Shown: in pieces, positions 44,840-54,242 of the stretch
Numbering within the stretch: position 1 is the stretch's first letter
How the letters are laid out: every line of letters begins with the position of its first letter
NCBI RefSeq assembly: GCF_000585395.1
Contig: NZ_KK073875.1
Span: forward strand, 969,311 to 1,033,310
Length of the DNA: 64,000 nt
From: Saccharibacillus sacchari DSM 19268
GTDB lineage: Bacteria > Bacillota > Bacilli > Paenibacillales > Paenibacillaceae
Reading direction: 5' to 3'
The notes under the pieces: generated by a model
What the model was told of the DNA's origin: nothing
Databases searched by the model: none
What the model saw: the letters and a program-made list of their open reading frames with translations, nothing else
Program-made: the position numbers and the translations under genes

Positions 44840-45781
44840 CTATTGCTTCTTCCATCTTTGTAATTTTTCTAATATGTCTCCTCGTGCGATTACGTCTCCT
44901 GTAATCATCGCAATGTATTCTATTTCTTTAGCATCATAAAGAGTTAATTTAAATTTAAATTCTCGATCAGTAGTACCATACTCGTCTAGATTTAATCGAA
45001 TAGGATCCGAGGATTCAAAACGTACGAATAGTTCCCCTACTGTCTCATGTGCAGGCAAGAGAGAAATTTGAAAATCTCCTCCTACATCTTCTTTCATTCC
45101 ACATACCATATGCCTTGAAAGCTTGTTTCCTTCCAGGTCAAACACTGTCAGGCTTCCCGCTATGATAGTGACCGGTTTTTTTGTGTAATTGCTAATACGT
45201 ACTTCTATAGACGCACAGCCTAACCTTTCAACTCGAGCAAATAAAAGATCATTGCGAAACGCTACTTCTACTTGTTCTTTACCTTCATAGATCAAATCCA
45301 AATCTCTTCGTTGAAGTCGGCTATTATGGCTTCCTTTTCTGATCCAAGAGTCTCCTACTTGAAGATAAGTCGCTTTTTTCTGAGAAGTAGCTTCTCCTTC
45401 CTTATGAAAAATGGCTTTATTTTTCTTGACTACATAAGGTCTATCCGTATTGCCAAAGATTTTGAATATGCCATATGCCTTACCTTTAAGTTCATATTTG
45501 AAATATTCAAATGCAATATCAGGCTCTACATAGCTACTTAATATAACAGCATACTCTGCCGAATCTCTAAATTCTTCAGGTGTAATTCCTATAAAATCTT
45601 TCCCTTCTTTCCGATCCTTTATTCCAATAATGATATATTTATCTTCGTCAGAAATTACATTGGCCATTGCTATTACATCTTTTATAAAATCTATGGTTTT
45701 ATCTGGTGAATACTGTGTTTGCTTATAATCCAAGCATTCCCCTTCATGTCCATAAAGAATTAAATCATCTAATTCATTCAT
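44840..45781 (-). CDS. AlbA_2/Schlafen-type domain protein
   Basis: The 313-aa protein starts MNELDDLILYGHEGECLDYK. The N-terminal 160 residues match the AlbA_2 (Schlafen core-like) pattern: ExxxLDYKQTQ, FIKDVIAMANVISDEDKYII, IGIKDRKEGKDFIGITPEEF and the late YLQVGDSWIRKGSHNSRLQR. The C-terminal 150 residues are beta-rich and unassigned. AlbA_2 proteins bind or cleave nucleic acid, and Schlafen-like cores are found in antiviral proteins. It is AT-rich, follows CGAGGTGAATAT, and is separated from the helicase operon by a terminator. Confidence 0.8.
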   Translation of the reverse strand: MNELDDLILYGHEGECLDYKQTQYSPDKTIDFIKDVIAMANVISDEDKYIIIGIKDRKEGKDFIGITPEEFRDSAEYAVILSSYVEPDIAFEYFKYELKGKAYGIFKIFGNTDRPYVVKKNKAIFHKEGEATSQKKATYLQVGDSWIRKGSHNSRLQRRDLDLIYEGKEQVEVAFRNDLLFARVERLGCASIEVRISNYTKKPVTIIAGSLTVFDLEGNKLSRHMVCGMKEDVGGDFQISLLPAHETVGELFVRFESSDPIRLNLDEYGTTDREFKFKLTLYDAKEIEYIAMITGDVIARGDILEKLQRWKKQ

Positions 45782-45810
45782 ATATTCACCTCGTTAAGAT
45801 TCGAAAATTC

Positions 45811-45847
45811 AAAAAACATAAGAAGCGTTAGCCTCTTATGTTTTTTA
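45811..45847 (-). terminator. Terminator of the helicase/Gabija operon
   Basis: On the minus strand AAAAAACATAAGA pairs with TCTTATGTTTTTT around CTAACGC. It starts three nt after the PLD-helicase stop codon and separates it from the AlbA_2 gene. Confidence 0.88.
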
Positions 45848-45849
45848 AA

Positions 45850-48297
45850 TCATTTTTCATGTACCCGCCGCTCAAAATGCACATGCAGCCGATACTCGCA
45901 AACTTCCCGCGTCCAGCGATAGAGCAGCCCTTTATCTTCCTCCGCTACATCAAACGCCAACCGGAACTTTCCATCTACAAACTCCACCTGACTGCCTTTC
46001 GCCCCTGCCCACTTGCTCATCGGCATACCCGCGATCAGCTTCGCCACTTTGGTTCGCGTCTGCTCGCTCCAGTTCCACATCGCTTTCGCTTCTTTGCCCG
46101 AGAAGTCGATCCGTTTGCGGTATTCCTTCTCCGTCAAATATTCATGGAAAAAGGATGCTGCTTCCTCAGCCGCCACCGGATCGGTCCAACGCTCCGCGCC
46201 GCGCTCCAGCATATAGGCAAGCACGACCATTTTGTAGCTTCTCGCCATCGCTGTTTTTTCCGCGTCGATTAGCCAGGCTTCATACCGCTGGTATACCCGT
46301 TGCTCCCGTTCATCCAACAATCCGGCCCAGTTCAAGAACCCGACATACGAACCGAATTCATCCCGATAGCCTTTGCTCACTGACCGTCCCTGCAAATGCA
46401 GCTCCAAGTAAGTCGGTATACGCCCTAGCTCGCTTTTGACATCCAGAAAATCGCGGTGCAGCTTCTCCCGGTACGGCGCGCGTTTGCGGCTCAGTTCTTC
46501 CAACAGATTGACGACCGCCGTTTCCAGTTGGATCGAGCAGCTTTCCGGCACGGTCGGGATACCGGTCGGCCGTTCCTTTTTCCCGCCTTCGTCCTCGTCC
46601 CCGTGTTCCGCAAACAACCGCAGCTTTACGTCCGCATTCCGGTAGTTGCCGATCAGGTCGATAATGACGCAGTGCGACTTTCCTTCCGCCAAACGCAGCC
46701 CGCGCCCCACCTGCTGCGTGAACACGGTCAGCGACTCGGTCGGCCGGACAAATAGCAGCGTATCCACGCTCGGAATATCCGTGCCTTCGTTGAACAGGTC
46801 CACCGTGAACAGCACGTCCATTTCTCCCGCATCCAACCGACGAATCGCTTCTTCCCGGCTCATTTCCTTCGTGCGCGAGTGCAAGCTCAGCGTACGGCTG
46901 CTTCGAATGCGGAAGTAGTCCGACAAATAATCCGCCTGCTGGATCGACGAGCAAAACGCGATCGTACGCGTCTGCCGTCTGTCAATCCAAGCTTCGTACA
47001 CGCGCTCCGCATACTCTTCCCGAAGCTGCGCCGCAAGCAGCTGCTCCTCGTCGTAATGCGTGCCCAGCCAGCGAATGTCGGAATAGTCCGTCTCATCATG
47101 CACACCGTAATACTGGAAAGGCGCCAGCCATTCCCGCCGAATCGCCTCGATAAAATGTATCCGGTACGCCACGTTCCCGCCGCACAATGCATATACGTCC
47201 TGCCCGTCCATCCGGTCCGGCGTCGCCGTGATGCCCAGCATGAAATGCGGCCGGAAATAGTCGAGCACCGACCGATACGATCTCGCCGCCGCATGATGGA
47301 ACTCGTCGATAACGATCAGGTCGAAATCATCCGGGGAAAAGGCTTCGCGATGCTTTTTCATCCCCAGCGTATAAATAGAAGCAAATACGCAGTCGCTTTG
47401 GCTGTCTTTGCTCTGCCCATTGTACAGACCATGGCTTCGCTCCGGAAGCACATGCCGAAACGAACGCGCCGCCTGCTGAAGAATCTCCTCGCGGTGAGCG
47501 ACGAACAGCACTCTTCGATACCGTTTCGCCAAAAAAGCGGCCAGATACGTTTTGCCTAGCCCGGTCGCCATGACCACCATTGCGCGGTCGTATTCTTCCT
47601 CGATCGTCGCGTCCAGCGCATCCAGCGCCATGGCCTGAGCCGGTCTGGGCTGGATGGTGGTGTCCGTGCTTTTTTCTTCCGCCGGCGCTTCAATCTGCGT
47701 CTCCCTAACGTCCGCTTCGGCTTCCTCCATCTGGATCACCTGACGCTGCAATTCGGGATTTTTTCGGTGATTGAGCAGGTACTCTTCTTCGTACAGCGTG
47801 ATCGTATCCTCTGTCAGCGGCAGCGTAGCGTCATGATACAGACTCTCCATGAACTGATCCATCGCGTTCTGGAACGTATACGGCTCCGCCTGCGCGTTCA
47901 TCGCCAGATTCCATTCATACCCCGTCTTCAACGCCGAAAACGAAAAATTGGAAGAGCCGACGATCAGCAGCCCTTCCCCGTTTTCATAGTCAAAGAGGTA
48001 AGCTTTGGGGTGAAAAGACGTCCCCATGCTCCGCCACAACCGCGCTTCCAGCCGATTGTCGATCGACAGCAGTTTGCGCAGCCCTTCCGGCTGAGTGATG
48101 TACAGATAGTCCCCCGCCAGCATCTTCACCTCGGCCCCGCGATCTAGCGCCTTTTTCAAATGCGGAGCCAGCAGATTAACGCCAGACTGCATGAGAAAAG
48201 ACGTCATGATGTAGATCCCTGTCGCATGCTGCATCCCCGCAATAAGCTCATCCCCCAGGTTGCGGGTGATGAGCTTGACGTTAAGATTCGTGGACAT
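45850..48297 (-). CDS. PLD nuclease-SF2 helicase (second copy, no DUF3427)
   Basis: The 815-aa protein has a PLD-like N-terminal domain (about 10-170; TSFHPKAYLF and LIVGSSNFSFSALKTGYEWN), a Glu-rich linker (about 190-215), and an SF2 helicase. Walker A is MATGLGKTYLAAF near 243, followed by VIDEFHHAAARSY near 329, MLGITATPDRMDGQ, FTVDLFNEGTDIPSVDTLLF and QQVGRGLRLAEGK. The C-terminal region matches the corresponding part of the helicase at 41311 but lacks the DUF3427 tail. Its start overlaps the MazG-like gene by 17 nt. GC-rich, unlike the Gabija genes upstream. Probably a DNA-targeting defence protein. Confidence 0.88.
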   Translation of the reverse strand: MSTNLNVKLITRNLGDELIAGMQHATGIYIMTSFLMQSGVNLLAPHLKKALDRGAEVKMLAGDYLYITQPEGLRKLLSIDNRLEARLWRSMGTSFHPKAYLFDYENGEGLLIVGSSNFSFSALKTGYEWNLAMNAQAEPYTFQNAMDQFMESLYHDATLPLTEDTITLYEEEYLLNHRKNPELQRQVIQMEEAEADVRETQIEAPAEEKSTDTTIQPRPAQAMALDALDATIEEEYDRAMVVMATGLGKTYLAAFLAKRYRRVLFVAHREEILQQAARSFRHVLPERSHGLYNGQSKDSQSDCVFASIYTLGMKKHREAFSPDDFDLIVIDEFHHAAARSYRSVLDYFRPHFMLGITATPDRMDGQDVYALCGGNVAYRIHFIEAIRREWLAPFQYYGVHDETDYSDIRWLGTHYDEEQLLAAQLREEYAERVYEAWIDRRQTRTIAFCSSIQQADYLSDYFRIRSSRTLSLHSRTKEMSREEAIRRLDAGEMDVLFTVDLFNEGTDIPSVDTLLFVRPTESLTVFTQQVGRGLRLAEGKSHCVIIDLIGNYRNADVKLRLFAEHGDEDEGGKKERPTGIPTVPESCSIQLETAVVNLLEELSRKRAPYREKLHRDFLDVKSELGRIPTYLELHLQGRSVSKGYRDEFGSYVGFLNWAGLLDEREQRVYQRYEAWLIDAEKTAMARSYKMVVLAYMLERGAERWTDPVAAEEAASFFHEYLTEKEYRKRIDFSGKEAKAMWNWSEQTRTKVAKLIAGMPMSKWAGAKGSQVEFVDGKFRLAFDVAEEDKGLLYRWTREVCEYRLHVHFERRVHEK

Positions 48298-48607
48298 CGA
48301 TCAGGTAGATCCGCTGGTCGAAACCGCCGCGCTGGGCGGCTTTATCGGCACGGATCTGCTCTAACTGCTCGGGGTCTGCGCCGTGAGTAGCTGCGAGTGC
48401 GCGGATCACTTCGAGCATATCGGCGAGTTCTTCCAGCGCGTCAGCGTCGGAGGAAGCGGCGAAGTATTCGGTGGCTTCCTCGCGCAGCTTGGAGCGGAGT
48501 TCTATCGCATATTCGGCTTCGTCCAATATGCGGGTGGCAGTGGATTTTCCGGTGGATGCGATGATGTTTGGGATGAGATTACGGATTAGTTTGTTATAAG
48601 TTTTCAT
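48281..48607 (-). CDS. MazG-like nucleoside triphosphate pyrophosphohydrolase
   Basis: The 108-aa protein starts MKTYNKLIRNLIPNIIASTG, the KLVRDKIPEII opening of small phosphoribosyl-ATP-pyrophosphohydrolase/MazG-like enzymes. The metal-binding EExxE...ExxD layout is present in LREEATEYFAASSDADALEE then LADML. These enzymes convert NTPs or dNTPs to NMPs and pyrophosphate. It starts one base after the GajB stop codon and overlaps the PLD-helicase start by 17 nt, so it is translationally tied to the helicase, mirroring the NUDIX-helicase pair at 40913. Confidence 0.85.
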   Translation of the reverse strand: MKTYNKLIRNLIPNIIASTGKSTATRILDEAEYAIELRSKLREEATEYFAASSDADALEELADMLEVIRALAATHGADPEQLEQIRADKAAQRGGFDQRIYLIDVHES

Positions 48608-48608
48608 T

Positions 48609-50246
48609 TTAACCTTCTTTCATTGTACTTTTAGTGTTCCAAGAAAGATTTCCTCTTAGCTCTGGAGTATTATTTAAATATAAAAAAGGTGATTCTCTGG
48701 CTTCAATAAGATCTTTTTGCTTACTCCTGAAACGTTGAGTTCCTATCATAATAAAACAACAGGAAATCGCTCTGGTTACGCCTACATAAAAAAGGTTCAA
48801 AGACTGAGTATAATCTTCCTTTGTAACATGATCACCTTCAAATGGAAAAATCCATCTATAAAGATCCAGCAAAAAAACACATTTAAACTCTAAGCCTTTC
48901 GATTTATGTAACGTCATTATATTAATTTGTTCTTTACTAGCTGGCTTAAAACTGTTTAGTTTACTTTTATCACTTAAAATATTTATTAATTCCAAAAAAA
49001 CTTTTTCATCTTTATGATTAGGGTGAATTAGCTCAGCAAATTTTTTGAAGATATTAGCGTTAAATGACAAGTTTTCCTCTTCTAATTCATAAATTTGAGT
49101 CAATAAATCAAGTGCTTTATAAAATCTCCTTTGTTCATATTCTTCATTAACATACACACTCACAAAGTCCAGCTTTGTAGAAGAACCTGACTTGTATGAG
49201 AAAAAATTAGACAATAAGTCATTGAAGAGAACTCCCCAATAAGAATTACTATGATCTAATGGTGTTTCAATAAATAGCTTGTTAGGAATATTTAAAAAGA
49301 AAGATGCTCTTCTGACGCTTTCATTTCCTCGACACAAAATGGCAAAGTCGCTATTATTCTCTAATCCAAGTCTATTTTTAATCAGCTCTATCTTAGATTC
49401 TATGGCACCCATAATAGCTTCGTCGTCTCCTAAAATATTAACTTTAAATACACGTGTTTGTTCTAATGGCTTTAGGTCAGGCACACCCATTAATGCTAAT
49501 GAATAATTTGCTATACTCTCATGGCACCTATAATTCTTACTCATTCTTAAGTGGGTAAATCTTTTATCTGAGAGAAGTGCAAACAAATATTTCGAATATC
49601 GTTTACTAAAACCATAAATGGCCTGATCCAAATCACCTACAGCAATACCTGTAAGCCCTGAATCAACGATTTTTAAAAATATGTCATGTTGAATTTGACC
49701 ACAATCTTGATATTCGTCTATAAAAACATGAGAATATTTTGATTTTAAATAGAGCATTGCTTCTGGAACGTTACTCAAAATATACATTGCTGTTTCACCG
49801 CATAACTCTAAATAAATTTCACCCTTTAACAAGGACTTTTCAAGTAGCTCATCTTTATTCAAAAATTCCTTCTTCTCTTTTAAATATTTGTAGATTGCAT
49901 CATCTTCTAAGCCTTCTATTACTTCTAGCTCCACGACTTTACCAAGTAAAATTTTAGAAAAAGGAACTATGATCTCTGATATGTAAAATTTATCTATAGT
50001 CCCATAGAAATTATTTTTATTATTGATACCTTTCCTTTCGCATCTAGTCTTTAACTCTTCACTAGCCTTTTTAGTAAAAGAAATTGCTATTACTCCCTGA
50101 TAGTCAAATAAATTTTTAGATATACGATTTATTTTTTCAACTATGGTAAAGGTTTTCCCGCTCCCTGGCTTTGCAGTCACTACTATATTATCATCTAGTT
50201 GTACTATTTTTTGCTGATCTGGACTAGGTTGTACAATCTTCGACAC
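48609..50246 (-). CDS. gajB: Gabija helicase GajB (UvrD/Rep-like SF1)
   Basis: The 545-aa protein is a compact UvrD-type helicase: Walker A VTAKPGSGKTFTIVEK (about 27-40), Walker B FIDEYQDCGQIQHDIF (near 178), VGDLDQAIYGFSKRYSKYLF, MSKNYRCHESIANYSLAL, INIMTLHKSKGLEFKCVFLL and motif VI NLFYVGVTRAISCCF. The length fits GajB (about 490-550 aa). It overlaps gajA by 23 nt, the usual Gabija order. The genes are much more AT-rich than their neighbours, indicating recent transfer. GajB works with the GajA nuclease to block phage replication. Confidence 0.92.
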   Translation of the reverse strand: MSKIVQPSPDQQKIVQLDDNIVVTAKPGSGKTFTIVEKINRISKNLFDYQGVIAISFTKKASEELKTRCERKGINNKNNFYGTIDKFYISEIIVPFSKILLGKVVELEVIEGLEDDAIYKYLKEKKEFLNKDELLEKSLLKGEIYLELCGETAMYILSNVPEAMLYLKSKYSHVFIDEYQDCGQIQHDIFLKIVDSGLTGIAVGDLDQAIYGFSKRYSKYLFALLSDKRFTHLRMSKNYRCHESIANYSLALMGVPDLKPLEQTRVFKVNILGDDEAIMGAIESKIELIKNRLGLENNSDFAILCRGNESVRRASFFLNIPNKLFIETPLDHSNSYWGVLFNDLLSNFFSYKSGSSTKLDFVSVYVNEEYEQRRFYKALDLLTQIYELEEENLSFNANIFKKFAELIHPNHKDEKVFLELINILSDKSKLNSFKPASKEQINIMTLHKSKGLEFKCVFLLDLYRWIFPFEGDHVTKEDYTQSLNLFYVGVTRAISCCFIMIGTQRFRSKQKDLIEARESPFLYLNNTPELRGNLSWNTKSTMKEG

Positions 50247-52008
50247 TTTCTCTCACAACCTTTTCAGCTAAATTTTTGACCTCCGTTAAAGGCTGAGTGA
50301 TAGCATCATTTTTTAATACTTCTAAACTATCAAAGTTATCATTTAAATAAGAAAGCATATTTTCAGCTTTAGCTTTTTTCATTTTTTTAATCACCTTATC
50401 TCTCATGGTTGTACCATAAAATTCAGATAATGAAGAAAACAATATACTATTGGCAAGATCTTCTTCGAGATCTACTTTTGACAAAAAAATATTTTGTGTT
50501 TCCGCTTCTTTTTTCACATTATCCAATAATAAAAGAGTTTCTTTAGGTATTTCATTTTCTTTATTCCATTCATTTTGGTCTTTATTAAGATTCCAATATT
50601 CTAAGAGTTTTGGATTTGAATCTTTTAATAGTTCTTCATAAATCCCCATCACTCTTGAAACCCCAGCATAATACAGCAGATCCAAGGTAACTTCCTTAGA
50701 TATTTTTTTAGTTTTCGAAAATATATCGTTATCTGTTCTAAAAACAAATGGGATATCTAGAGCAAGGCAAATTTTAATGTATGGTTTAAATCCAATACCA
50801 TCAACTGGAATTATAGAGATATTCAAACGATCAAGGTCAATATCCAGTTTTTTAGATAAAGCTGTATAAAAAAGTTTTTCTGAAGGACCTTCTACTAACA
50901 ATACAGCGTTCACAAAAAATACATCCGCAGTAATTGCATTCAGCCTATACCCAAAGTCATTAAAATCTATTTTTATTCTTTCACTACAACCTCCTTGAGC
51001 AACTTTTGTTTTTCTATTTTTAGAATACAATTTAACAATTTTATCCGGACGAAATTCAGAAGCAATATGTGGTGAGTGTGTTGTAATAAATATTTGATCT
51101 TCGAAATTACTTAGTAAGTAACTCGATAGTTTTTTTTGTTGATGGGGATGCAAATGTGCTTCTGGTTCTTCGATTGCAAAAAAAGTTACCTTCTCTATCG
51201 TTCTTCTTGTTTTCTGTTTAGCAACCCAAGTAGCAAGGAATATTTGATTACTTCTTCCGTCTCCTCCAAGAGTTAATTCTTCACCATCTGCTGCATAAAC
51301 AAGTTCTAAGTTTTCTAAAAGTTTAGTCGTATTAGAGCTTGCATTTTTAAAACTCAACTTTTGCCCTTCATTATGAATAGCAAGTCCTTCTAACTCACTA
51401 TTTACATTCTCTAAAGATTTTTTAACATAATTCAAATTATCAACTTTAGAATTTATAGTTTTAAGATTTTCTTTAAGATCATTTATTACACGCTCATCAT
51501 CCGCTTTTAAGTCATCTATCAGGCTAATCTTAGCATCATCAAGAATCTGATTTTTCTCACGCTTCATAAAAGAAGATAAATTTCGATTAGTATTAACATA
51601 CTCCATGTTAAGACGCTTTAAATAAAACCTAGAATTCTTGTTTTCCAGAACATCTTCTGCATGACCTGAGAGGAAAGTATGTTCACCATTTTTAGTGTTT
51701 TGGTACTGGATGTACACATTACCCTCTTTCAAGTCCCCTTTAAAAACACTTCTCAAGCAATCTTCCACTACATTTGTTAACTTTACAGTAATTTCTATTT
51801 CATCTGTTTTGGCATATACATTATAATCTCCATCTGATAGTTCTAAGTCTCTATCACTTAAGCTTCTATCAAACAAAATACGCAGAGCGTAAATCAAATT
51901 TGTTTTACCAACATCATTAGCACCAATTATAAGAGTTTGATTTGCCAGATTTATGCAACAATCATCAAAGTTCCTGAAGCCTTTTATTTTAATCCACTCA
52001 ATCAACAC
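50224..52008 (-). CDS. gajA: Gabija nuclease GajA (OLD-family ATPase-TOPRIM)
   Basis: The chosen start is GTG at 52008 (reads MLIEWIKIKGFRNFDDCC), because ATGGAGGTAATACA precedes it; an ATG at 52047 overlaps the previous stop but lacks a site. The 594-aa protein has an ABC-type ATPase (QTLIIGANDVGKTNLIYAL near 25; LTLGGDGRSNQIFLATW; FFAIEEPEAHLHPHQQKKL; FITTHSPHIASEF) and a TOPRIM domain (AVLLVEGPSEKLFYTAL, SIIPVDGIGFKPYIKI, FVFRTDND). This is the OLD/GajA architecture, a sequence-specific nicking endonuclease held in check by nucleotides. AT-rich. Confidence 0.92.
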   Translation of the reverse strand: MLIEWIKIKGFRNFDDCCINLANQTLIIGANDVGKTNLIYALRILFDRSLSDRDLELSDGDYNVYAKTDEIEITVKLTNVVEDCLRSVFKGDLKEGNVYIQYQNTKNGEHTFLSGHAEDVLENKNSRFYLKRLNMEYVNTNRNLSSFMKREKNQILDDAKISLIDDLKADDERVINDLKENLKTINSKVDNLNYVKKSLENVNSELEGLAIHNEGQKLSFKNASSNTTKLLENLELVYAADGEELTLGGDGRSNQIFLATWVAKQKTRRTIEKVTFFAIEEPEAHLHPHQQKKLSSYLLSNFEDQIFITTHSPHIASEFRPDKIVKLYSKNRKTKVAQGGCSERIKIDFNDFGYRLNAITADVFFVNAVLLVEGPSEKLFYTALSKKLDIDLDRLNISIIPVDGIGFKPYIKICLALDIPFVFRTDNDIFSKTKKISKEVTLDLLYYAGVSRVMGIYEELLKDSNPKLLEYWNLNKDQNEWNKENEIPKETLLLLDNVKKEAETQNIFLSKVDLEEDLANSILFSSLSEFYGTTMRDKVIKKMKKAKAENMLSYLNDNFDSLEVLKNDAITQPLTEVKNLAEKVVRESVEDCTT

Positions 52009-52043
52009 TGTATTACCTCCATTAATTTTAATTATGAACATAT

Positions 52044-53873
52044 TCATTTAAGATTTTTCAATTCATTAGTCATATCTTTAGACTGATTCGCTTCACACAA
52101 CCACCCCGCAAACCCCTGCGCCTTACAATAACTCAAAAACAACCACTCCATCGCCCGCGTCATCCCGATATAAAACAACGAAACTTCCCGCTCCACGTTC
52201 TCTTCAAACTTAAACGGCATACTCTCCACGTTCACGATAAACACCGCCCGGAAATCCAACCCTTTCGAACTGTCGATCGTCGAGAGTTTCACCGTATCCG
52301 CCGTCCGGTCGTAAGCCCGCTTGGAGTGGACGTCTTCCGCGATCCAGTCATGCGGAATCTCCAACCGATCCAGCTCCTTACGCAGTCGATCCACGTAGGA
52401 ATACGAGTACCGATTCCGCACCCGGTACAGGATCGCGATCTCCGAGTAAGGCACCTTCTTCTCTTCATGCAGCTTGCGGATCGCGCGGGCGACCCAAGCG
52501 GCTTCTTCATTGAAGTTCGCACACTGCTTGATGATCGGTTCCGGGCCTTTGCGTTTGGTGCTTTGAGGCGGGATGATCTCGACGCCGTCGACGCTGCTAC
52601 CTTCTTTGACGCGGTCTTTCAGAGCGGAGTGCGTCCGGTAAAAGTCCCAGGCGAAGTTCACGATCTGCGCCGTATTCCGGTAGTTGATGCTCAGGATCTT
52701 GGACCGTCCGCGGAAATCGAGACCGGTGCTGGACGAGAGGCTGCTTTTGCGTCTGAAAATGTTTTGCGCTTTATCTTCAACCAGCAGCAGGGATTGCGTT
52801 TCCGGATTGAGCACTTTGCTCAGCAGCTCCAACCAGCTCGGTTCGAAGTCCTGGCCTTCGTCGATCAGGATCGCGTCATACGTCGGGAGGATCGCTTCGC
52901 CGAGTTTGACCTTTTCCAGCAGCGGCTCGATTCCTGCATCCGGGATGCGCAGCGTGTTTTTCAACCATTCGTGGAACGTCGCCGTCTCGATGTTATGCTT
53001 CTTGGCAGCCGGATTGCCGCTTTCTTCCGCGCTCATCGCCGCAAAGTCGAACAGATCTTCCGGTTCTTCCGTCATATTGTGGATCATGGACTTCAGCACG
53101 CGGGACAGCGGAATGCCGTAGCAGAGCACGAGAATTTTCCAATCGGGATGTTCTTTGGACAGCAGGCGTGCGCGGGCGGACAGAATGAGCGTCTTCCCGC
53201 TTCCGGCAACGCCGCGGATCAACCGGTTTTTGTCACCGAGCTGACGCGCCAGCGCTTCCTGATGCAGATCCATCGCTCGAAGATTATGTAACGACAACAG
53301 CAGTTGATCGTCGTGATGCACGGGAGGCTTGTATTCCGCGCTGATCCGCACTTCGGGGAACAGATGGTAGCGGATCGCTTTGATATCGTCGCGCGTCAGC
53401 ATGAATTGCGGCTCGATCACCCGATGCAGCTGATGTTTGACGATATGCGTCTCCCGCATCTGGGTGAACACGACGCCGAAGCCGAACCGGAATTTGAGGT
53501 TGCCGCGGTACACGCCTTCCAACTGCACGAGGCTTTTATCTTTTTTGAGTTTGCTCGCGATGCGGAATGCATAATTTCGGGCCTGATGCAGCGGGTTGAT
53601 CACCGTGCTCACTTCGCCCTGCTTGTTATAGATGCGCCATTCTTCGGGAAAAAGTTCGTACAGCGTGCTTTCGGTATAGTCTTTCACTTCCAGCACAAGC
53701 ATGCCGAGGTCCGGGCCGATCACGACGAAGTCGGGACAGCGGCCGAAGATGCGGGGTTCGTAGTAGACGATGTAATCGTCGGGCAGATGTTCTTTGAGGG
53801 TGCCGAATAACAGGCGTTCGCCTGCGGTAACTTTCGCGCCTCGGGGAAGGGTCTCCGGGATCATATAAGCCAT
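52044..53873 (-). CDS. NERD-domain SF1 helicase
   Basis: The 609-aa protein begins with a NERD nuclease-related domain (about 14-125; AGERLLFGTLKEHL, CPDFVVIGPDLGMLVLEVKD with the D...ExK signature). A UvrD-like helicase follows: Walker A RGVAGSGKTLILSARARLL (about 220), AILIDEGQDFEPSWLELLSK, KILSINYRNTAQIVNFAWDF, VKLSTIDSSKGLDFRAVFIV and FYIGMTRAMEWLFLSY. It is GC-rich like the chromosome. It lies upstream of gajA on the same strand with 35 nt between, so it may head the whole operon. NERD helicases recur in defence contexts. Confidence 0.9.
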   Translation of the reverse strand: MAYMIPETLPRGAKVTAGERLLFGTLKEHLPDDYIVYYEPRIFGRCPDFVVIGPDLGMLVLEVKDYTESTLYELFPEEWRIYNKQGEVSTVINPLHQARNYAFRIASKLKKDKSLVQLEGVYRGNLKFRFGFGVVFTQMRETHIVKHQLHRVIEPQFMLTRDDIKAIRYHLFPEVRISAEYKPPVHHDDQLLLSLHNLRAMDLHQEALARQLGDKNRLIRGVAGSGKTLILSARARLLSKEHPDWKILVLCYGIPLSRVLKSMIHNMTEEPEDLFDFAAMSAEESGNPAAKKHNIETATFHEWLKNTLRIPDAGIEPLLEKVKLGEAILPTYDAILIDEGQDFEPSWLELLSKVLNPETQSLLLVEDKAQNIFRRKSSLSSSTGLDFRGRSKILSINYRNTAQIVNFAWDFYRTHSALKDRVKEGSSVDGVEIIPPQSTKRKGPEPIIKQCANFNEEAAWVARAIRKLHEEKKVPYSEIAILYRVRNRYSYSYVDRLRKELDRLEIPHDWIAEDVHSKRAYDRTADTVKLSTIDSSKGLDFRAVFIVNVESMPFKFEENVEREVSLFYIGMTRAMEWLFLSYCKAQGFAGWLCEANQSKDMTNELKNLK

Positions 53874-54242
53874 AAGGTGTCACTCCTTGATGCGTGCAGA
53901 TCCCGTAGTAAGTCCGGTGCTTCCGGAATCTGGGCGAGATGGTGTATCGAACTGTCCAAAGACGATCGGTGCGTGAAAAGATACGATGTATAGTTCTATA
54001 TCAGGAATGATTCGAATGTCATAGGCCGTAAGACTGCTTTGCTTGCTGACCTTATTGTACTTCGTCTGGACACAAATGGGAATAACAAATCAGTGAAGGA
54101 TTGTTAATTTGTCAATTTGAGTGAGAGGAGTTACTTTCGGTAAAACGTAACTTTAATGATACTGAAGCGTTTAACAAGTAGCTTGAAGTCAATTGCATCT
54201 GCACGATTTTTATACCAAACTTGCTCAAGGAGCCTACCCGCT
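53874..54242. other. Divergent intergenic region
   Basis: About 370 bp between the leftward NERD-helicase operon and the rightward DUF4181-like gene. It should hold both promoters. A short dyad AGTTAC...GTAACT lies near 54128-54150. No other feature was seen. Confidence 0.55.

Noticed and set aside
52009-52047. ATG at 52047 as the GajA start
   Set aside because: It overlaps the NERD-helicase stop and lacks a ribosome-binding site; GTG at 52008 has ATGGAGG 7 nt upstream and gives the usual OLD-family N-terminus.
40913-53873. Prophage or integrative element
   Set aside because: No integrase, portal, capsid, terminase, relaxase or attachment-site repeat was found; the content is a defence-type gene cluster in the chromosome.
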